Virus record (IMG/VR): IMGVR_UViG_3300021964_000413
Coordinates: 1 to 27,557 of that record
DNA length: 27,557 nt
Origin: a virus
Reading direction: 5' to 3' (one strand)
Position 1 is the first letter of the stretch. Every line of letters begins with the position of its first letter. Both the position numbers and the translations under genes were made by a program. Below the pieces are notes generated by a model. The model was not told where the DNA came from. It searched no databases and saw nothing but the letters and a program-made list of their open reading frames with translations. This document shows positions 10,706-19,105 of the stretch, one piece after another.

Positions 10706-11398
10706 ATGGCTCAGTCCTTATCATATAAAGAAGCCGTATCTAAAGGTCTAGTGTATCCAGGATCTGAACAAGAAGCATTAAAGATTACGGGTGGTGGTAA
10801 AGGTTTTGCTGATACAGAATCTTATAAGAAAGCATTTGAAACATCTTATCAAGCTAAAAAATCTGAAATATCAAATTATCAAACTCAAATTGATCAAGTA
10901 CAAAGAGATCGTGATATAGCTCAACAAGCTAGACGAACATATCAAGATCTTGCATTTCGTATTCCATTTAGAGCGCAAGCGGGTAAAAAAGTTGGTGGCA
11001 TGATTGCAAGTAAAAATGCAGCAGCAAATCAATATAGTCAAATTGCAAGCAAATATGGAATCTCTGCTAGGATTATTTCATACGACGATAATCGATTTGC
11101 ATCTGCTTTTAATGATCAAGTTAATAGAATATTAGAACAACGTAAGAGTGCTTCACAAACCATGGAACAAGCCATGGCTAAATATCAAGCAGCAACTAAA
11201 GAAGCAGTCACAGTAGAGAAAAGAGAAACAGGTGCGGCAACAGCAGCTCGTAAAAGATTAACACGTGGCACAGCTGGATTATTAGCTAAAGCCGGTGGTG
11301 CGGGCGGTATGGTAGGAACAGGGTTACCTGAACTTGGCACAGGAGTCAGTGGTGGTTTAGGTATTGAAGGACAACTAGGAAGAAAGATGACATTATGA
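10706..11398 (+). CDS. Hypothetical structural protein, coiled coil with Gly-rich tail
   Basis: 230 aa. The N-terminus contains a compact KEAVSKGLVYPGSEQEALKI segment, then a coiled coil about 45-75 (KKSEISNYQTQIDQVQRDRD) and a second helical region about 140-180. The C-terminal 45 residues are Gly/Ala-rich (LTRGTAGLLAKAGGAGGMVG ...). This echoes the coiled-coil plus R-G---LL plan of the preceding 91-aa protein, so the two may be related in function. A strong GGAGG lies upstream. Located in the virion module; no family recognised. Confidence 0.55.
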   Translation: MAQSLSYKEAVSKGLVYPGSEQEALKITGGGKGFADTESYKKAFETSYQAKKSEISNYQTQIDQVQRDRDIAQQARRTYQDLAFRIPFRAQAGKKVGGMIASKNAAANQYSQIASKYGISARIISYDDNRFASAFNDQVNRILEQRKSASQTMEQAMAKYQAATKEAVTVEKRETGAATAARKRLTRGTAGLLAKAGGAGGMVGTGLPELGTGVSGGLGIEGQLGRKMTL

Positions 11399-11571
11399 AA
11401 CCAGAATTTAAAGACAATGGCGAACCTACAAATAAGTACATGAAGTGGTTGTATGAAAATGATTTTGAAAAGTTTGAACAATTACAATCAGAACACTTTA
11501 CAACAAAAGCAAAAATGAAAGAGAATCCATTACGTGATTACGTTAAAAAGAAAATGAAGAAGAAGGACTAA
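11395..11571 (+). CDS. Small basic hypothetical protein
   Basis: 58 aa (MKPEFKDNGEPTNKYMKWLY ...). Acidic-to-neutral first half, strongly lysine-rich end (DYVKKKMKKKD). Its ATG overlaps the preceding stop (ATGA) and the ribosome site AAGA is weak. Lysine-rich tails on tiny proteins in the packaging and head region suggest contact with DNA or with the acidic scaffold, which is inference. Not recognised. Confidence 0.55.
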   Translation: MKPEFKDNGEPTNKYMKWLYENDFEKFEQLQSEHFTTKAKMKENPLRDYVKKKMKKKD

Positions 11572-11573
11572 AT

Positions 11574-11705
11574 ATGGAAAAGAAAGGTTTATACCACAAC
11601 ATTAACGAGCGTAAAAAAAAAGGTATTAGTCGCTCTAAAAAAGATTCAACTATATCTGACAAAGCATATAAACACATGCTTGCTGGATTTAAAAAGAAAA
11701 AATAA
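11574..11705 (+). CDS. KKGLY-type small basic phage protein
   Basis: 43 aa. MEKKGLYHNINERKKKGISR then SKKDSTISDKAYKHMLAGFK. The plan KKGLY-NI--KRKR------, followed by S-KAYK-hhk--, recurs in short, highly basic proteins of many marine phages, encoded near the portal gene. AAGGA is well placed upstream. The codons contain a run of nine A (about 11613-11621), which is the point most exposed to sequencing error. A role in DNA packaging or condensation is inferred from its charge. Confidence 0.65.
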   Translation: MEKKGLYHNINERKKKGISRSKKDSTISDKAYKHMLAGFKKKK

Positions 11706-12209
11706 ATGGAAAAATATAGAGACGCATATTCGACGCGTGATATTGAACAAGTCAGGCTGATTGAAGGTCAGGCTTTTAGTTTAGGTTATGTGCGTACATT
11801 TGCAGATCCACTACCCGCTGGACAAAGTATTGACATTGCTTTAGCTTTTCCATCAGGATTAAATCCTATTATAAGTATTTCTGGATTGTGTGCGGGCAAT
11901 GCCATAGGTTATTTGTATGAGAATGCTGTGATGACTGGAGGTACATCATTGCCAATTATTAAACGTAATCGTGCAAGCACCATTAGTAGTCAAGGTGTAG
12001 CTTTAGTAGGACCAACAGTGACGTCACTAGGCACACTTGTATTACAAGAAATACTCACAGGTGGTGTAGGTAAAAAAGGAGCTGGTGGGGAAGCGGGTGG
12101 TAATAATCTTATTTTAAAAGGATTAACTTCATACCTATTTAGATTAACCAATGCAGATCAAAACAATAACGCACAAGCTGCTGAGATTATATTAAGTTGG
12201 AATGAATAA
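11706..12209 (+). CDS. Putative virion structural protein
   Basis: 167 aa. The patterns RLIEGQAFSLGYVRTFADPL (17-36), QSIDIALAFPSGLNPIISIS, a central IKRNRASTISSQGVALVGPT, and a Gly-rich loop (120-133) followed by NLILKGLTSYLFRLTNADQN with IILSWNE at the end suggest an all-beta domain typical of capsid-decoration or neck-type proteins. I have seen this layout near portal genes of related phages but cannot name the family. The ATG follows the previous stop directly, with no strong ribosome site, so coupling is likely. Confidence 0.5.
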   Translation: MEKYRDAYSTRDIEQVRLIEGQAFSLGYVRTFADPLPAGQSIDIALAFPSGLNPIISISGLCAGNAIGYLYENAVMTGGTSLPIIKRNRASTISSQGVALVGPTVTSLGTLVLQEILTGGVGKKGAGGEAGGNNLILKGLTSYLFRLTNADQNNNAQAAEIILSWNE

Positions 12210-12481
12210 TGGTTGCTAAGAAATATCAAAATCCTACAGGTGGTTTGAATGAAAAGGGACGTAAACATTTTGAAAACAAAGATGGTGGAGATCTTAAGCC
12301 ACCACAAAAGTCTGGGACTGATGGTCGTCGTGTCAGTTTTGCTGCACGCTTTTCTGGTATGTCTGGTCCTCTAAAAGATGAGAAGGGTAGACCAACACGA
12401 TTGAAGAAAGCATTACAAGCGTGGGGTTTCGGCAGTAAAGAAGCTGCACGTAATTTTGCAAACAAAAATAAAAAGGGATAA
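12209..12481 (+). CDS. DUF6321-like small basic protein
   Basis: 90 aa. KYQNPTGGLNEKGRKHFENK (5-24), LKPPQKSGTDGRRVSFAARF (29-48), SGMSGPLKDEKGRPTRLKKA (49-68) and LQAWGFGSKEAARNF give the full order of conserved blocks I know from DUF6321 (NPaGGLt--GR, LKpPv, R--SFcaRm-GM-Gpm-d--GkPTR, aL--WgF-s). It is strongly basic. Found in cyanophages and other marine phages near portal; role unknown, possibly DNA-linked. Overlaps the preceding gene by one base. Confidence 0.7.
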   Translation: MVAKKYQNPTGGLNEKGRKHFENKDGGDLKPPQKSGTDGRRVSFAARFSGMSGPLKDEKGRPTRLKKALQAWGFGSKEAARNFANKNKKG

Positions 12482-12483
12482 GT

Positions 12484-14040
12484 ATGGTAGACATGATGAG
12501 ATTAAGTGCTGAAGATGTTTTAAAGCGTCATGAAAAAGCACTGATTAAAAAAGAAGACTTTAGAAACTTATACGAAGAAGCATACGAGTTTGCTCTACCA
12601 CAACGTAACTTATATGATGGTCATTACGATGGTAAGGTTGGTGGCACTAAGAAGATGAATCGTGTATTCGATTCTACAGCGATTAACTCTACACAACGAT
12701 TTGCTAATCGTATGCAATCTGGCATCTTTCCTCCACAGCGTAAATGGTGTCGACTAGAACCAGGACCAGATATTCCTGAGGATCGTAAAGCTGAAGCTCA
12801 AGCTGCTTTAGATGTATACAACGACAGATTATTCTCTACACTTAAACAGTCTAACTTTGACATTGCGATTGGTGAGTTCTTGTTAGACTTATCTGTAGGT
12901 ACGGCAGTGATGATGGTTCAGCCGGGTGATGATGTTAATCCAATTAACTTTGTTCCTGTGCCACAATACTTAGTCTCTATTGAAGAAGGTGCTAATGGTC
13001 AAGTAGATAATGTGTATCGACGTATTCGTCTTAAAGGTGAGGTCATACAAAGACAATGGGCAGATGCAAAGATTCCAGCTGAATTACAAAAGAAAATTGA
13101 TGACAAGCCAACAGATGATGTTGAATTAATTGAAGCAACTATTTTTGATCAGAAGCGTGGTGACTATTGTTACCATGTGATTCATAAAGAATCTAAAACA
13201 GAACTCGTATACAGACGTATGGATTACAGTCCTTGGATCGTATCACGATACGCTAAAGTAGCGGGTGAGATTTATGGTCGTGGTCCATTAATTACTGCAT
13301 TACCTGACGTAAAGACATTAAACAAAACTAAAGAATTAGTATTGAAGAATGCATCATTAACCATCTCTGGTGTGTATACAGCAGCAGATGATGGTGTGTT
13401 GAATCCAAATACAGTGAAGATCATGCCAGGTGCCATTATTCCTGTAGCACGTAACGGTGGTCCACAAGGTGAATCATTAAGACCATTGCCACGTGCCGGT
13501 GACTTCAATGTATCACAGTTAGTGATTAATGATTTAGTAGCAAACATCAAACGTATTTTGCTTGATGAGTCATTACCACCAGATAATATGTCAGCTCGAT
13601 CAGCAACAGAAGTGGTAGAGCGTATGAAAGAATTATCACAAAACTTAGGTTCTGCATTTGGTCGACTCATTAATGAGACAATGATTCCATTAGTATCTAA
13701 GATGCTGCAAGTCATGGATGATCGTGGTATCATTACATTGCCATTAAAAGTAAATGGTTTAGAAATTAAGATTAGTCCTGTTGCTCCATTAGCAATGGCA
13801 CAAAATATGGATGATGTACAAAACATCTTACAGTATGCTCAGATTGCACAGCAAGCTGGACCAGCCGGACAAACAACAATTAAAGTTGAAGAAATGATGG
13901 ATTACATTGCTGAGAAATTAGGCGTGCCACAATCAATCAGACCTACTCCACAAGAGCGTATGATGATGAAACAACAGATGGCGCAAGCTGCACAACAAAT
14001 GGCGGCTGAACAACAAATGGCTCCAGAACAACAAGGATAA
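12484..14040 (+). CDS. Portal protein (podovirus head-to-tail connector, T7 gp8-like)
   Basis: 518 aa. It forms the dodecameric ring at the capsid vertex through which DNA enters and leaves. Typical blocks are FRNLYEEAYEFALPQRN (27-43), FDSTAINSTQRFANRMQSGI then FPPQRKWCRLEPG, SVGTAVMMVQPGD, YGRGPLITALPDVKTLNKTK, and MSARSATEVVERMKELSQNL in the C-terminal wing. The final 30 residues are Gln/Met-rich (MMMKQQMAQAAQQMAAEQ), a low-complexity tail common in this family. AAGGGA ribosome site. Immediately followed by a small Bbp19-like gene and scaffold. Confidence 0.93.
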   Translation: MVDMMRLSAEDVLKRHEKALIKKEDFRNLYEEAYEFALPQRNLYDGHYDGKVGGTKKMNRVFDSTAINSTQRFANRMQSGIFPPQRKWCRLEPGPDIPEDRKAEAQAALDVYNDRLFSTLKQSNFDIAIGEFLLDLSVGTAVMMVQPGDDVNPINFVPVPQYLVSIEEGANGQVDNVYRRIRLKGEVIQRQWADAKIPAELQKKIDDKPTDDVELIEATIFDQKRGDYCYHVIHKESKTELVYRRMDYSPWIVSRYAKVAGEIYGRGPLITALPDVKTLNKTKELVLKNASLTISGVYTAADDGVLNPNTVKIMPGAIIPVARNGGPQGESLRPLPRAGDFNVSQLVINDLVANIKRILLDESLPPDNMSARSATEVVERMKELSQNLGSAFGRLINETMIPLVSKMLQVMDDRGIITLPLKVNGLEIKISPVAPLAMAQNMDDVQNILQYAQIAQQAGPAGQTTIKVEEMMDYIAEKLGVPQSIRPTPQERMMMKQQMAQAAQQMAAEQQMAPEQQG

Positions 14041-14042
14041 TT

Positions 14043-14306
14043 ATGGCTGGATGGGAAGACTTAGAACAAGCATTACCGCTTGATATTAGAGATGTAAATC
14101 AAAAAAGAGATGATGTAGATCGTCTCTGTCTTAGAGTCCTTGGGGGTGAGGACGGTGAACAGTTGATTAAATGGCTGCGTGAAGCAGTTGTTGAGCAACC
14201 TGTTGCCTTGCCAGGTAGCGATCCTAGCTACGCTTACTACCGTGAAGGACAAAATAGTATCGTAAGGGACTTAGAAGCAAGGCTAATTAGAGCAAGGAAA
14301 TTATAA
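14043..14306 (+). CDS. Bbp19-like small phage protein
   Basis: 87 aa. DDVDRLCLRVLGGEDGEQLI (23-42) then KWLREAVVEQP, and YAYYREGQNSIVRDLEARLI (60-79) follow the plan of the Bbp19-type family (helix with L--lf----G--vL--L, a linker, then a--eGqr-lv--I). It is encoded between portal and scaffold in many podoviruses. Function unknown; the position suggests a head-assembly accessory. AAGGA lies upstream, and the stop overlaps the scaffold ATG by one base. Confidence 0.6.
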   Translation: MAGWEDLEQALPLDIRDVNQKRDDVDRLCLRVLGGEDGEQLIKWLREAVVEQPVALPGSDPSYAYYREGQNSIVRDLEARLIRARKL

Positions 14307-15127
14307 TGAGCGAAGAAGCAATCGAGCCTAGTGTGGATCAAGAAAGCACTGGCTTACTCGATGGAGCTACTCCTGAAGTCGAAGAAGCCAATGCTGAAGA
14401 AAATGCACAAAAAGTAGAAATAGATCATCGTGATCCTAAAGAGTTACAAGCTAAAGAAGAGTTTGGCTTAGAGGAAACAGAGGAAGATGATGAGCCATTA
14501 GAGAGACCAGATTGGTTTCCTAAAAACTTTTGGAAAGAAGAAGAGTCTGAACCAGACCTTGAAGGCATGGCTAAATCATGGTCTGATTTAAGAAAGAAAA
14601 TCTCCCAAGGTAAACATAAAGCACCAGAAGATGGTAACTATGATTTATCTGCATTTGGTAATACACCGGATGATGACCCAATTAGGCAGCATGTTGTAGA
14701 TTGGGCAAAAGAGTATGGTGTGAGTCAAGCTGCATTAGATGACTTAGTTGGACAAGTTGTTGATATGAATATGCAGAATGCTGATAACTTTAAAATGAAC
14801 ATTGAGCAAGAAAAGAAAGCTTTAGGTCCTAATGCCGATTCACGTATAGAAGGCATGGTTAAATGGGGTGCTAATCTTGTTCAAAAAGGCATTTGGGGTA
14901 AAGATGACTTTGAAGAGTTTAAAGTAATGGGTGGTACTGCAAAAGGTATCTCTGCATTAGAAAAACTCAGAGCATCATATGAAGGTAGATTACCTACCGA
15001 CACAGTACCCGTTGAAGGCGCACCATCGAAAGATGAGCTATATCAAATGGTCGCTGATCCTAAATATAAAAGTGATCCATCTTTTAGAGCTAAAGTCGAA
15101 AAGTTATTTTCTCAAAACTTTGGTTAA
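14306..15127 (+). CDS. Capsid scaffolding (assembly) protein
   Basis: 273 aa, strongly acidic in the first 90 residues (EEAIEPSVDQESTGLLDGAT, EETEEDDEPLE). Then comes RPDWFPKNFWKEEESEPDLE followed by a helical middle (YGVSQAALDDLVGQVVDMNM) and a C-terminal region with DELYQMVADPKYKSDPSFRA and KVEKLFSQNFG. The PEWLPEKFW-like block, the LY--m-DP-Y--dp-f---V---f end and position between portal and capsid are characteristic of T7 gp9-type scaffolds, which guide prohead assembly and then leave. The gene ends four bases before the -35 of the capsid promoter. Confidence 0.85.
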   Translation: MSEEAIEPSVDQESTGLLDGATPEVEEANAEENAQKVEIDHRDPKELQAKEEFGLEETEEDDEPLERPDWFPKNFWKEEESEPDLEGMAKSWSDLRKKISQGKHKAPEDGNYDLSAFGNTPDDDPIRQHVVDWAKEYGVSQAALDDLVGQVVDMNMQNADNFKMNIEQEKKALGPNADSRIEGMVKWGANLVQKGIWGKDDFEEFKVMGGTAKGISALEKLRASYEGRLPTDTVPVEGAPSKDELYQMVADPKYKSDPSFRAKVEKLFSQNFG

Positions 15128-15131
15128 ACAC

Positions 15132-15161
15132 TTGACAATTTGCCTTGTCCTCGACTATAAT
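15132..15161 (+). promoter_or_regulatory. Consensus sigma70 promoter upstream of the capsid gene
   Basis: TTGACA (15132-15137), 18-base spacer, TATAAT (15156-15161): both hexamers are perfect consensus. It begins right after the scaffold stop and drives capsid expression through a leader of about 145 bases. It is the only strong promoter I see inside the rightward operon. Confidence 0.85.
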
Positions 15162-15167
15162 CGGGGA

Positions 15168-15308
15168 TAAGGCTTATTGTATCTATTCTTGATACAACCC
15201 TTAACGCAAGTAACCTTGTCGACCGGCTATCGTAAATAGCAAGTTCTAGCCCAGTTTCACTGGCATACTAAAGCGATTAATACACAATTTTATTAATTAC
15301 TAAGGAGC
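15168..15308 (+). promoter_or_regulatory. Structured 5' leader of the capsid mRNA
   Basis: The leader contains three non-overlapping hairpins: TTGTATC/GATACAA (15177-15183, 15191-15197, 7-base loop), GCTAT/ATAGC (15226-15230, 15236-15240) and CCAGT/ACTGG (15251-15255, 15259-15263, 3-base loop). An A/T-rich single-stranded stretch with the AAGGAG ribosome site follows. The first stem lies near the 5' end and could protect the message; no terminator U-run is present. Confidence 0.5.
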
Positions 15309-15313
15309 TAATA

Positions 15314-16159
15314 ATGGCTATTGGATTATCTAATGCTTTTGTTACCCTATTTGATGCCGAAGTTAAACAGGCTTACCAAGCAAAAGCACAGCTTATTGCA
15401 GCAGTAAGACAAAGACGCGGCGTTGAGGGTTCAACAGCAAAATTCCCTAAAGTGGGCAAAGGCGTAGCAACATTACGTATTCCACAAACAGACGTAACAC
15501 CGTTAAATGTGGATTTCTCACAAGTAACAGCAACTATGGAAGATTGGAATGCAGCAGAATATTCTGACATCTTCATGCAACAAAAAGTTAACTTTGACGA
15601 AAGACAAGAATTAGTGCAAGTTGTGGCTAATGCTATTGGTCGTCGTCAAGACCAACTTGTTATTGATGCATTAACAGCATCATCAACATCAAACACTGTG
15701 TCAAACGACATTGGTGGTACAGATACAAACCTTAACTTAGACAAGCTTCTTTCAGCTAAGAAATTGTTAGACAAAGGTAACGTACCTCCACAAGATCGTC
15801 ACATGGTAATTCATGCTAACTCTTTAGCATCAATCTTAGCAGAACAAAAACTTACATCTTCTGATTATGCTTCAGTTAAAGCTTTAGTATCTGGTGAAAT
15901 CAATACATTCTTAGGTTTCACATTCCACGTACTTGGCGACAGAACTGAAGGTGGTTTAGCTGTTGACGGTTCTTTAGACAGAACTGTTTGGGCATTCCAC
16001 AAAGATGCAGTTGGTTATGCTGAAGGTATGGGTCCTAAGACAGAGATTAACTACGTTCCAGAAAAAACATCATTCCTTGTGAATTCAATGTTCTCAGCTG
16101 GCGCAGTAGCAATCGATGCTGAAGGTATTGTTCAAATCACATGTCGTGAATCAGCTTAA
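15314..16159 (+). CDS. Major capsid protein
   Basis: 281 aa. The shell protein of the head. An N-terminal arm (MAIGLSNAFVTLFDAEVKQA) is followed by a typical P-domain helix, the NFDERQELVQVVANAIGRRQ helix (92-111), DRHMVIHANSLASILAEQKL (161-180), LGFTFHVLGDR and a C-terminal AFHKDAVGYAEGMGPKTEIN with GAVAIDAEGIVQITCRE. This order is standard for HK97-fold capsids of T7-like podoviruses, though it is shorter than T7 gp10 (345 aa). The dedicated promoter and strong AAGGAG ribosome site fit its need for high expression. No frameshifted longer form is apparent. Confidence 0.88.
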   Translation: MAIGLSNAFVTLFDAEVKQAYQAKAQLIAAVRQRRGVEGSTAKFPKVGKGVATLRIPQTDVTPLNVDFSQVTATMEDWNAAEYSDIFMQQKVNFDERQELVQVVANAIGRRQDQLVIDALTASSTSNTVSNDIGGTDTNLNLDKLLSAKKLLDKGNVPPQDRHMVIHANSLASILAEQKLTSSDYASVKALVSGEINTFLGFTFHVLGDRTEGGLAVDGSLDRTVWAFHKDAVGYAEGMGPKTEINYVPEKTSFLVNSMFSAGAVAIDAEGIVQITCRESA

Positions 16160-16171
16160 GGAGAATGACAC

Positions 16172-16453
16172 ATGGCTTATAATAAAGACAATCTACAACC
16201 AATAGGTGGTCAGTCTAAAGCTGGTAATGCTCCTCAAATGTGGAGCTATACAGCACCGGGAACTGATGCACTTGCTGATATCAATACAGCTGGTTATTTC
16301 AATAACGCACACTCAGTATTAAAAGTGGGTGACTTAATTCATGTATGGGATGCTTCTGTTCCTACATCTACTTTAGTTACTGTACTTTCTAATGCTTCTG
16401 GTGTTGTTGACGTATCAGATGGTACAGCACTATCAGTTGCAGACGCTGACTAA
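16172..16453 (+). CDS. Small virion structural protein, probable capsid decoration
   Basis: 93 aa. YNKDNLQPIGGQSKAGNAPQ (3-22) then MWSYTAPGTDALADINTAGY and FNNAHSVLKVGDLIHVWDAS, ending in SNASGVVDVSDGTALSVADAD. This is a recurrent phage protein found directly after the capsid gene, with a beta-rich plan (LkvGD-I-v). It is usually called a structural or decoration protein. AAGGAG is well placed. It is followed by the stable hairpin at 16472, so it shares the capsid transcript and its high expression. Confidence 0.72.
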   Translation: MAYNKDNLQPIGGQSKAGNAPQMWSYTAPGTDALADINTAGYFNNAHSVLKVGDLIHVWDASVPTSTLVTVLSNASGVVDVSDGTALSVADAD

Positions 16454-16471
16454 GTTGTTTAATGCAGATTG

Positions 16472-16493
16472 GGTAGGTGCTTCGGTGCCTACC
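16472..16493 (+). terminator. UUCG-capped hairpin after the capsid/decoration genes
   Basis: GGTAGGTGC/GTGCCTACC pairs over nine positions (two G-U) around the loop TTCG closed by C-G, the exceptionally stable cUUCGg tetraloop. The downstream sequence (TATTTGCACATTT) is only moderately T-rich, so termination would be partial; it probably reduces tail-gene expression relative to capsid or protects the capsid mRNA 3' end. Confidence 0.6.
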
Positions 16494-16518
16494 TATTTGC
16501 ACATTTAAGGAAAAGAAA

Positions 16519-17133
16519 ATGGCAACAGGTGATACCGATATTAGAATATGCTCAGATGCACTCTTAATGCTTGGAGCGAATCCTATATCTTCATTTACAG
16601 AAGGTACAGACGAATCTAACATTTGTGATCGTTTATATCCTGATATTAAGATCAGAGCATTAACGATGTATGACTGGTCATTCTCATTTAAGAAAACACA
16701 ATTAGCTCGATTAGTGACAACACCGACTAATGAATACAAATATGAATATCAACTACCCTCAGACATTATTGGCAGACCGAATGCCGTATATGATACAGAT
16801 GATGTAGGCGCACCTCCTCGACGTGAGTATCGTTTGATGGGAGACAAATTATTAACTGACTACGAAAAAGTGTATATTGATTACCAATACAATGTTCCAG
16901 AGTTTGCTCTACCACATTACTTTGTACAATTACTGAAGTATGAAATGGCATGGCATTTAGCATTACCAATTACTGATCAAGCAGATAAAGCAGAATATTG
17001 GAGAACCATTGCAGAAGGCACACCCGGAGAGAATGGTCGGGGTGGTTACATTAGACAAGCAATGAATATAGACAGTCAAGGCAATCCAACAAACGCAATA
17101 CAAGATTTCTCATTAATTAACGTGAGGTACTAA
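16519..17133 (+). CDS. Tail tubular protein A (gp11-like adaptor)
   Basis: 204 aa from MATGDTDIRICSDALLMLGA. I start at ATG 16519 because AAGGAAAAG precedes it; the frame opens at 16477 inside the hairpin. Conserved features: DALLMLGANPISSFTEGTDE, CDRLYPDIKIRALTMYDWSF (helix before the W), YKYEYQLPSDIIG, and VYIDYQYNVPEFALPHYFVQ with LLKYEMAWHLALPITDQADKA. This matches the T7 gp11 family that links portal to nozzle. Followed immediately by the nozzle gene. Confidence 0.9.
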   Translation: MATGDTDIRICSDALLMLGANPISSFTEGTDESNICDRLYPDIKIRALTMYDWSFSFKKTQLARLVTTPTNEYKYEYQLPSDIIGRPNAVYDTDDVGAPPRREYRLMGDKLLTDYEKVYIDYQYNVPEFALPHYFVQLLKYEMAWHLALPITDQADKAEYWRTIAEGTPGENGRGGYIRQAMNIDSQGNPTNAIQDFSLINVRY

Positions 17134-19103
17134 TGGCACGGTTTGTTAATATACAAACAAACTTTACAACAGGCGAGCTTGACCCTCTAGTTCGTTCACG
17201 TATTGATCTTGATGCTTACAATAACGCATTAGAAAAAGCAGAGAATGTTATCTGTCAACCGCAAGGTGGAGTGAAAAGAAGACCGGGATTAAAATACATT
17301 ACAGAACTAGGCGGTAGCCCAGAGAATGGTGTACGTTTAGTACACTTTGAATTTTCAGTAACAGATAGCTATATGTTGGTCTTTACTAACCAACGTATGT
17401 ATGTATTTAAAGATAAAGCATTAGTGACTGATATCAATGGTTCAGGTGATGATTATTTAACTGTATCTGCTATTACTAGCGCACGTATCCCAACCATGTG
17501 CTGGACACAGTCAGCGGATACATTGATTGTGGTGCATGAGGATATGAATCCAGTCAAGATTGTTCGTGGAGCAAGCGATTCATCTTGGACAGCATCTAAC
17601 GTGTCATTTGATTCTATTCCTAAATATGCATTTACGTTAAGCACATCTAACCCAGCAGCTACATTAGAACCTTCTGTTGTATCTGGTAAAGTTACATTAA
17701 CTGCTAGCACTGGTGTGTTTAATAGTGGACATGTTGGTCAGTATATTAATGCAGACCCACAAGGTCGTGCAAAGATTATTGAGTTTGTTAGTTCAACAGT
17801 AGTTAATGCAGTCACAGAGTTTCCATTCTTCAACACAACAGCTATTGCATCAGGTGACTGGGAGCTAGAAACAGGATATGAAGACGTATGGTCAGCAACA
17901 AAAGGATATCCAAGAACTGTTACATTTCATCAAGGTCGATTATATTTTGGTGGTAGTAAATCTAGACCATCAACAATATGGGGTTCTAAAGTTGGTTTAT
18001 TCTTTGATTTTGAAGCCATCGAAGGATTAGACGATGATGCAGTTGAAGCTACACTAGATACCAATACATTTAACGCAATTACAGACATGATTTCTGGTCG
18101 TGATCTACAAGTCTTTACATCTGGCGGTGAGTTCGTAGTACCTCAGGAGGGTTTAACACCGATTACACCAACAGACTTTTTCCTACAATCTGTATCACGT
18201 AATGGTATTAAAGAAGGTGTGCGAGTACAACAGCTAGAATCTGGTGTGTTATTTATACAGAGACAAGGTAAACAGTTATCTGAGATTGCATACTCTGATA
18301 CACAGCTCACTTATGTTACATCTAAGATCTCATTACTCTCTGGACACTTACTTAAAAGTCCTAAGTCTATGGATATTAGACGTGCAGTGAATACAGATGA
18401 AAATGACTTGTTATTGATTGTTAATGAAACTGATGGATCGATTGCGGCATTCTCATTATTGCGTGCGCAGAACGTCATAGCACCATCCGAGTTTACAACT
18501 AATGGTGATTACGTAGATGTTGGAGTAGATATTACAGATATTTATACAGTAGTAAAACGTGATGATGATGGCACAGACAAGTACTATGTTGAAGTGTTTG
18601 ATGACACGGTCAATACTGACTCAGCAGTTACGGGCGGTGCAGTAGCGAGTTTAGATGCATCACACATTGACGGACAAACAGTGAATGTTATCTCAGACGG
18701 CTTGGTTGAAGAAGATCAAACAGCAGATAGTGCAGTGACATTTACAAACGTACCCACTACATCGTGTGAAGTCGGATTGCCTTTTGATGTTACCGTCAGA
18801 ACAATGCCTATTGATGTAAGAATGCAATCAGGTACACGGATTGGGTTTAAGAAACGTATTGTTGAGGTTAATGCCTTATTATATAAAACACAGAATTTAG
18901 TAATTAATGGAAACCTTGTTCCGATCAGAACATTAGGCACCGGAGCATTAGATTCAGCAGTGCCAGAGTTTACAGGAACAAAGGTGCTTCATGGTATACT
19001 TGGGTATAGTAATAATGGACAAATCACAGTGACACAAAATGCACCGTTAAAGTTCACATTACTTGGTTTAGAATATAAAGTAGCAACACATCAAGGAACG
19101 TAA
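17133..19103 (+). CDS. Tail tubular protein B (gp12-like nozzle)
   Basis: 656 aa. Starts MARFVNIQTNFTTGELDPLV then RSRIDLDAYNNALEKAENVI and CQPQGGVKRRPGLKYI, the standard opening of T7 gp12-type nozzles. Later blocks are FHQGRLYFGGSKSRPSTIWG and FDFEAIEGLDDDAVEATLDT (around 270-310) and a Gly-rich beta-propeller-like region. The C-terminal third has IRVDVRM-QSGTRIGFKKRIVEVNALLY-type wording. It forms the distal tube through which DNA exits. Length is shorter than T7 gp12 (794) but normal for related marine phages. Overlaps the adaptor gene by one base. Confidence 0.9.
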   Translation: MARFVNIQTNFTTGELDPLVRSRIDLDAYNNALEKAENVICQPQGGVKRRPGLKYITELGGSPENGVRLVHFEFSVTDSYMLVFTNQRMYVFKDKALVTDINGSGDDYLTVSAITSARIPTMCWTQSADTLIVVHEDMNPVKIVRGASDSSWTASNVSFDSIPKYAFTLSTSNPAATLEPSVVSGKVTLTASTGVFNSGHVGQYINADPQGRAKIIEFVSSTVVNAVTEFPFFNTTAIASGDWELETGYEDVWSATKGYPRTVTFHQGRLYFGGSKSRPSTIWGSKVGLFFDFEAIEGLDDDAVEATLDTNTFNAITDMISGRDLQVFTSGGEFVVPQEGLTPITPTDFFLQSVSRNGIKEGVRVQQLESGVLFIQRQGKQLSEIAYSDTQLTYVTSKISLLSGHLLKSPKSMDIRRAVNTDENDLLLIVNETDGSIAAFSLLRAQNVIAPSEFTTNGDYVDVGVDITDIYTVVKRDDDGTDKYYVEVFDDTVNTDSAVTGGAVASLDASHIDGQTVNVISDGLVEEDQTADSAVTFTNVPTTSCEVGLPFDVTVRTMPIDVRMQSGTRIGFKKRIVEVNALLYKTQNLVINGNLVPIRTLGTGALDSAVPEFTGTKVLHGILGYSNNGQITVTQNAPLKFTLLGLEYKVATHQGT

Positions 19104-19105
19104 TT

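Noticed and set aside
11610-11625. Run of nine A in the 43-aa gene as a frameshift site
   Set aside because: The -1 frame meets a stop within three codons and gives no sensible product; the run is simply three lysine codons.
13272-13826. Long antisense ORF (184 codons) within the portal gene
   Set aside because: It is the shadow of a well-conserved portal frame, has no ribosome site and has a low-likelihood composition (Ser/Asn-rich antisense translation).
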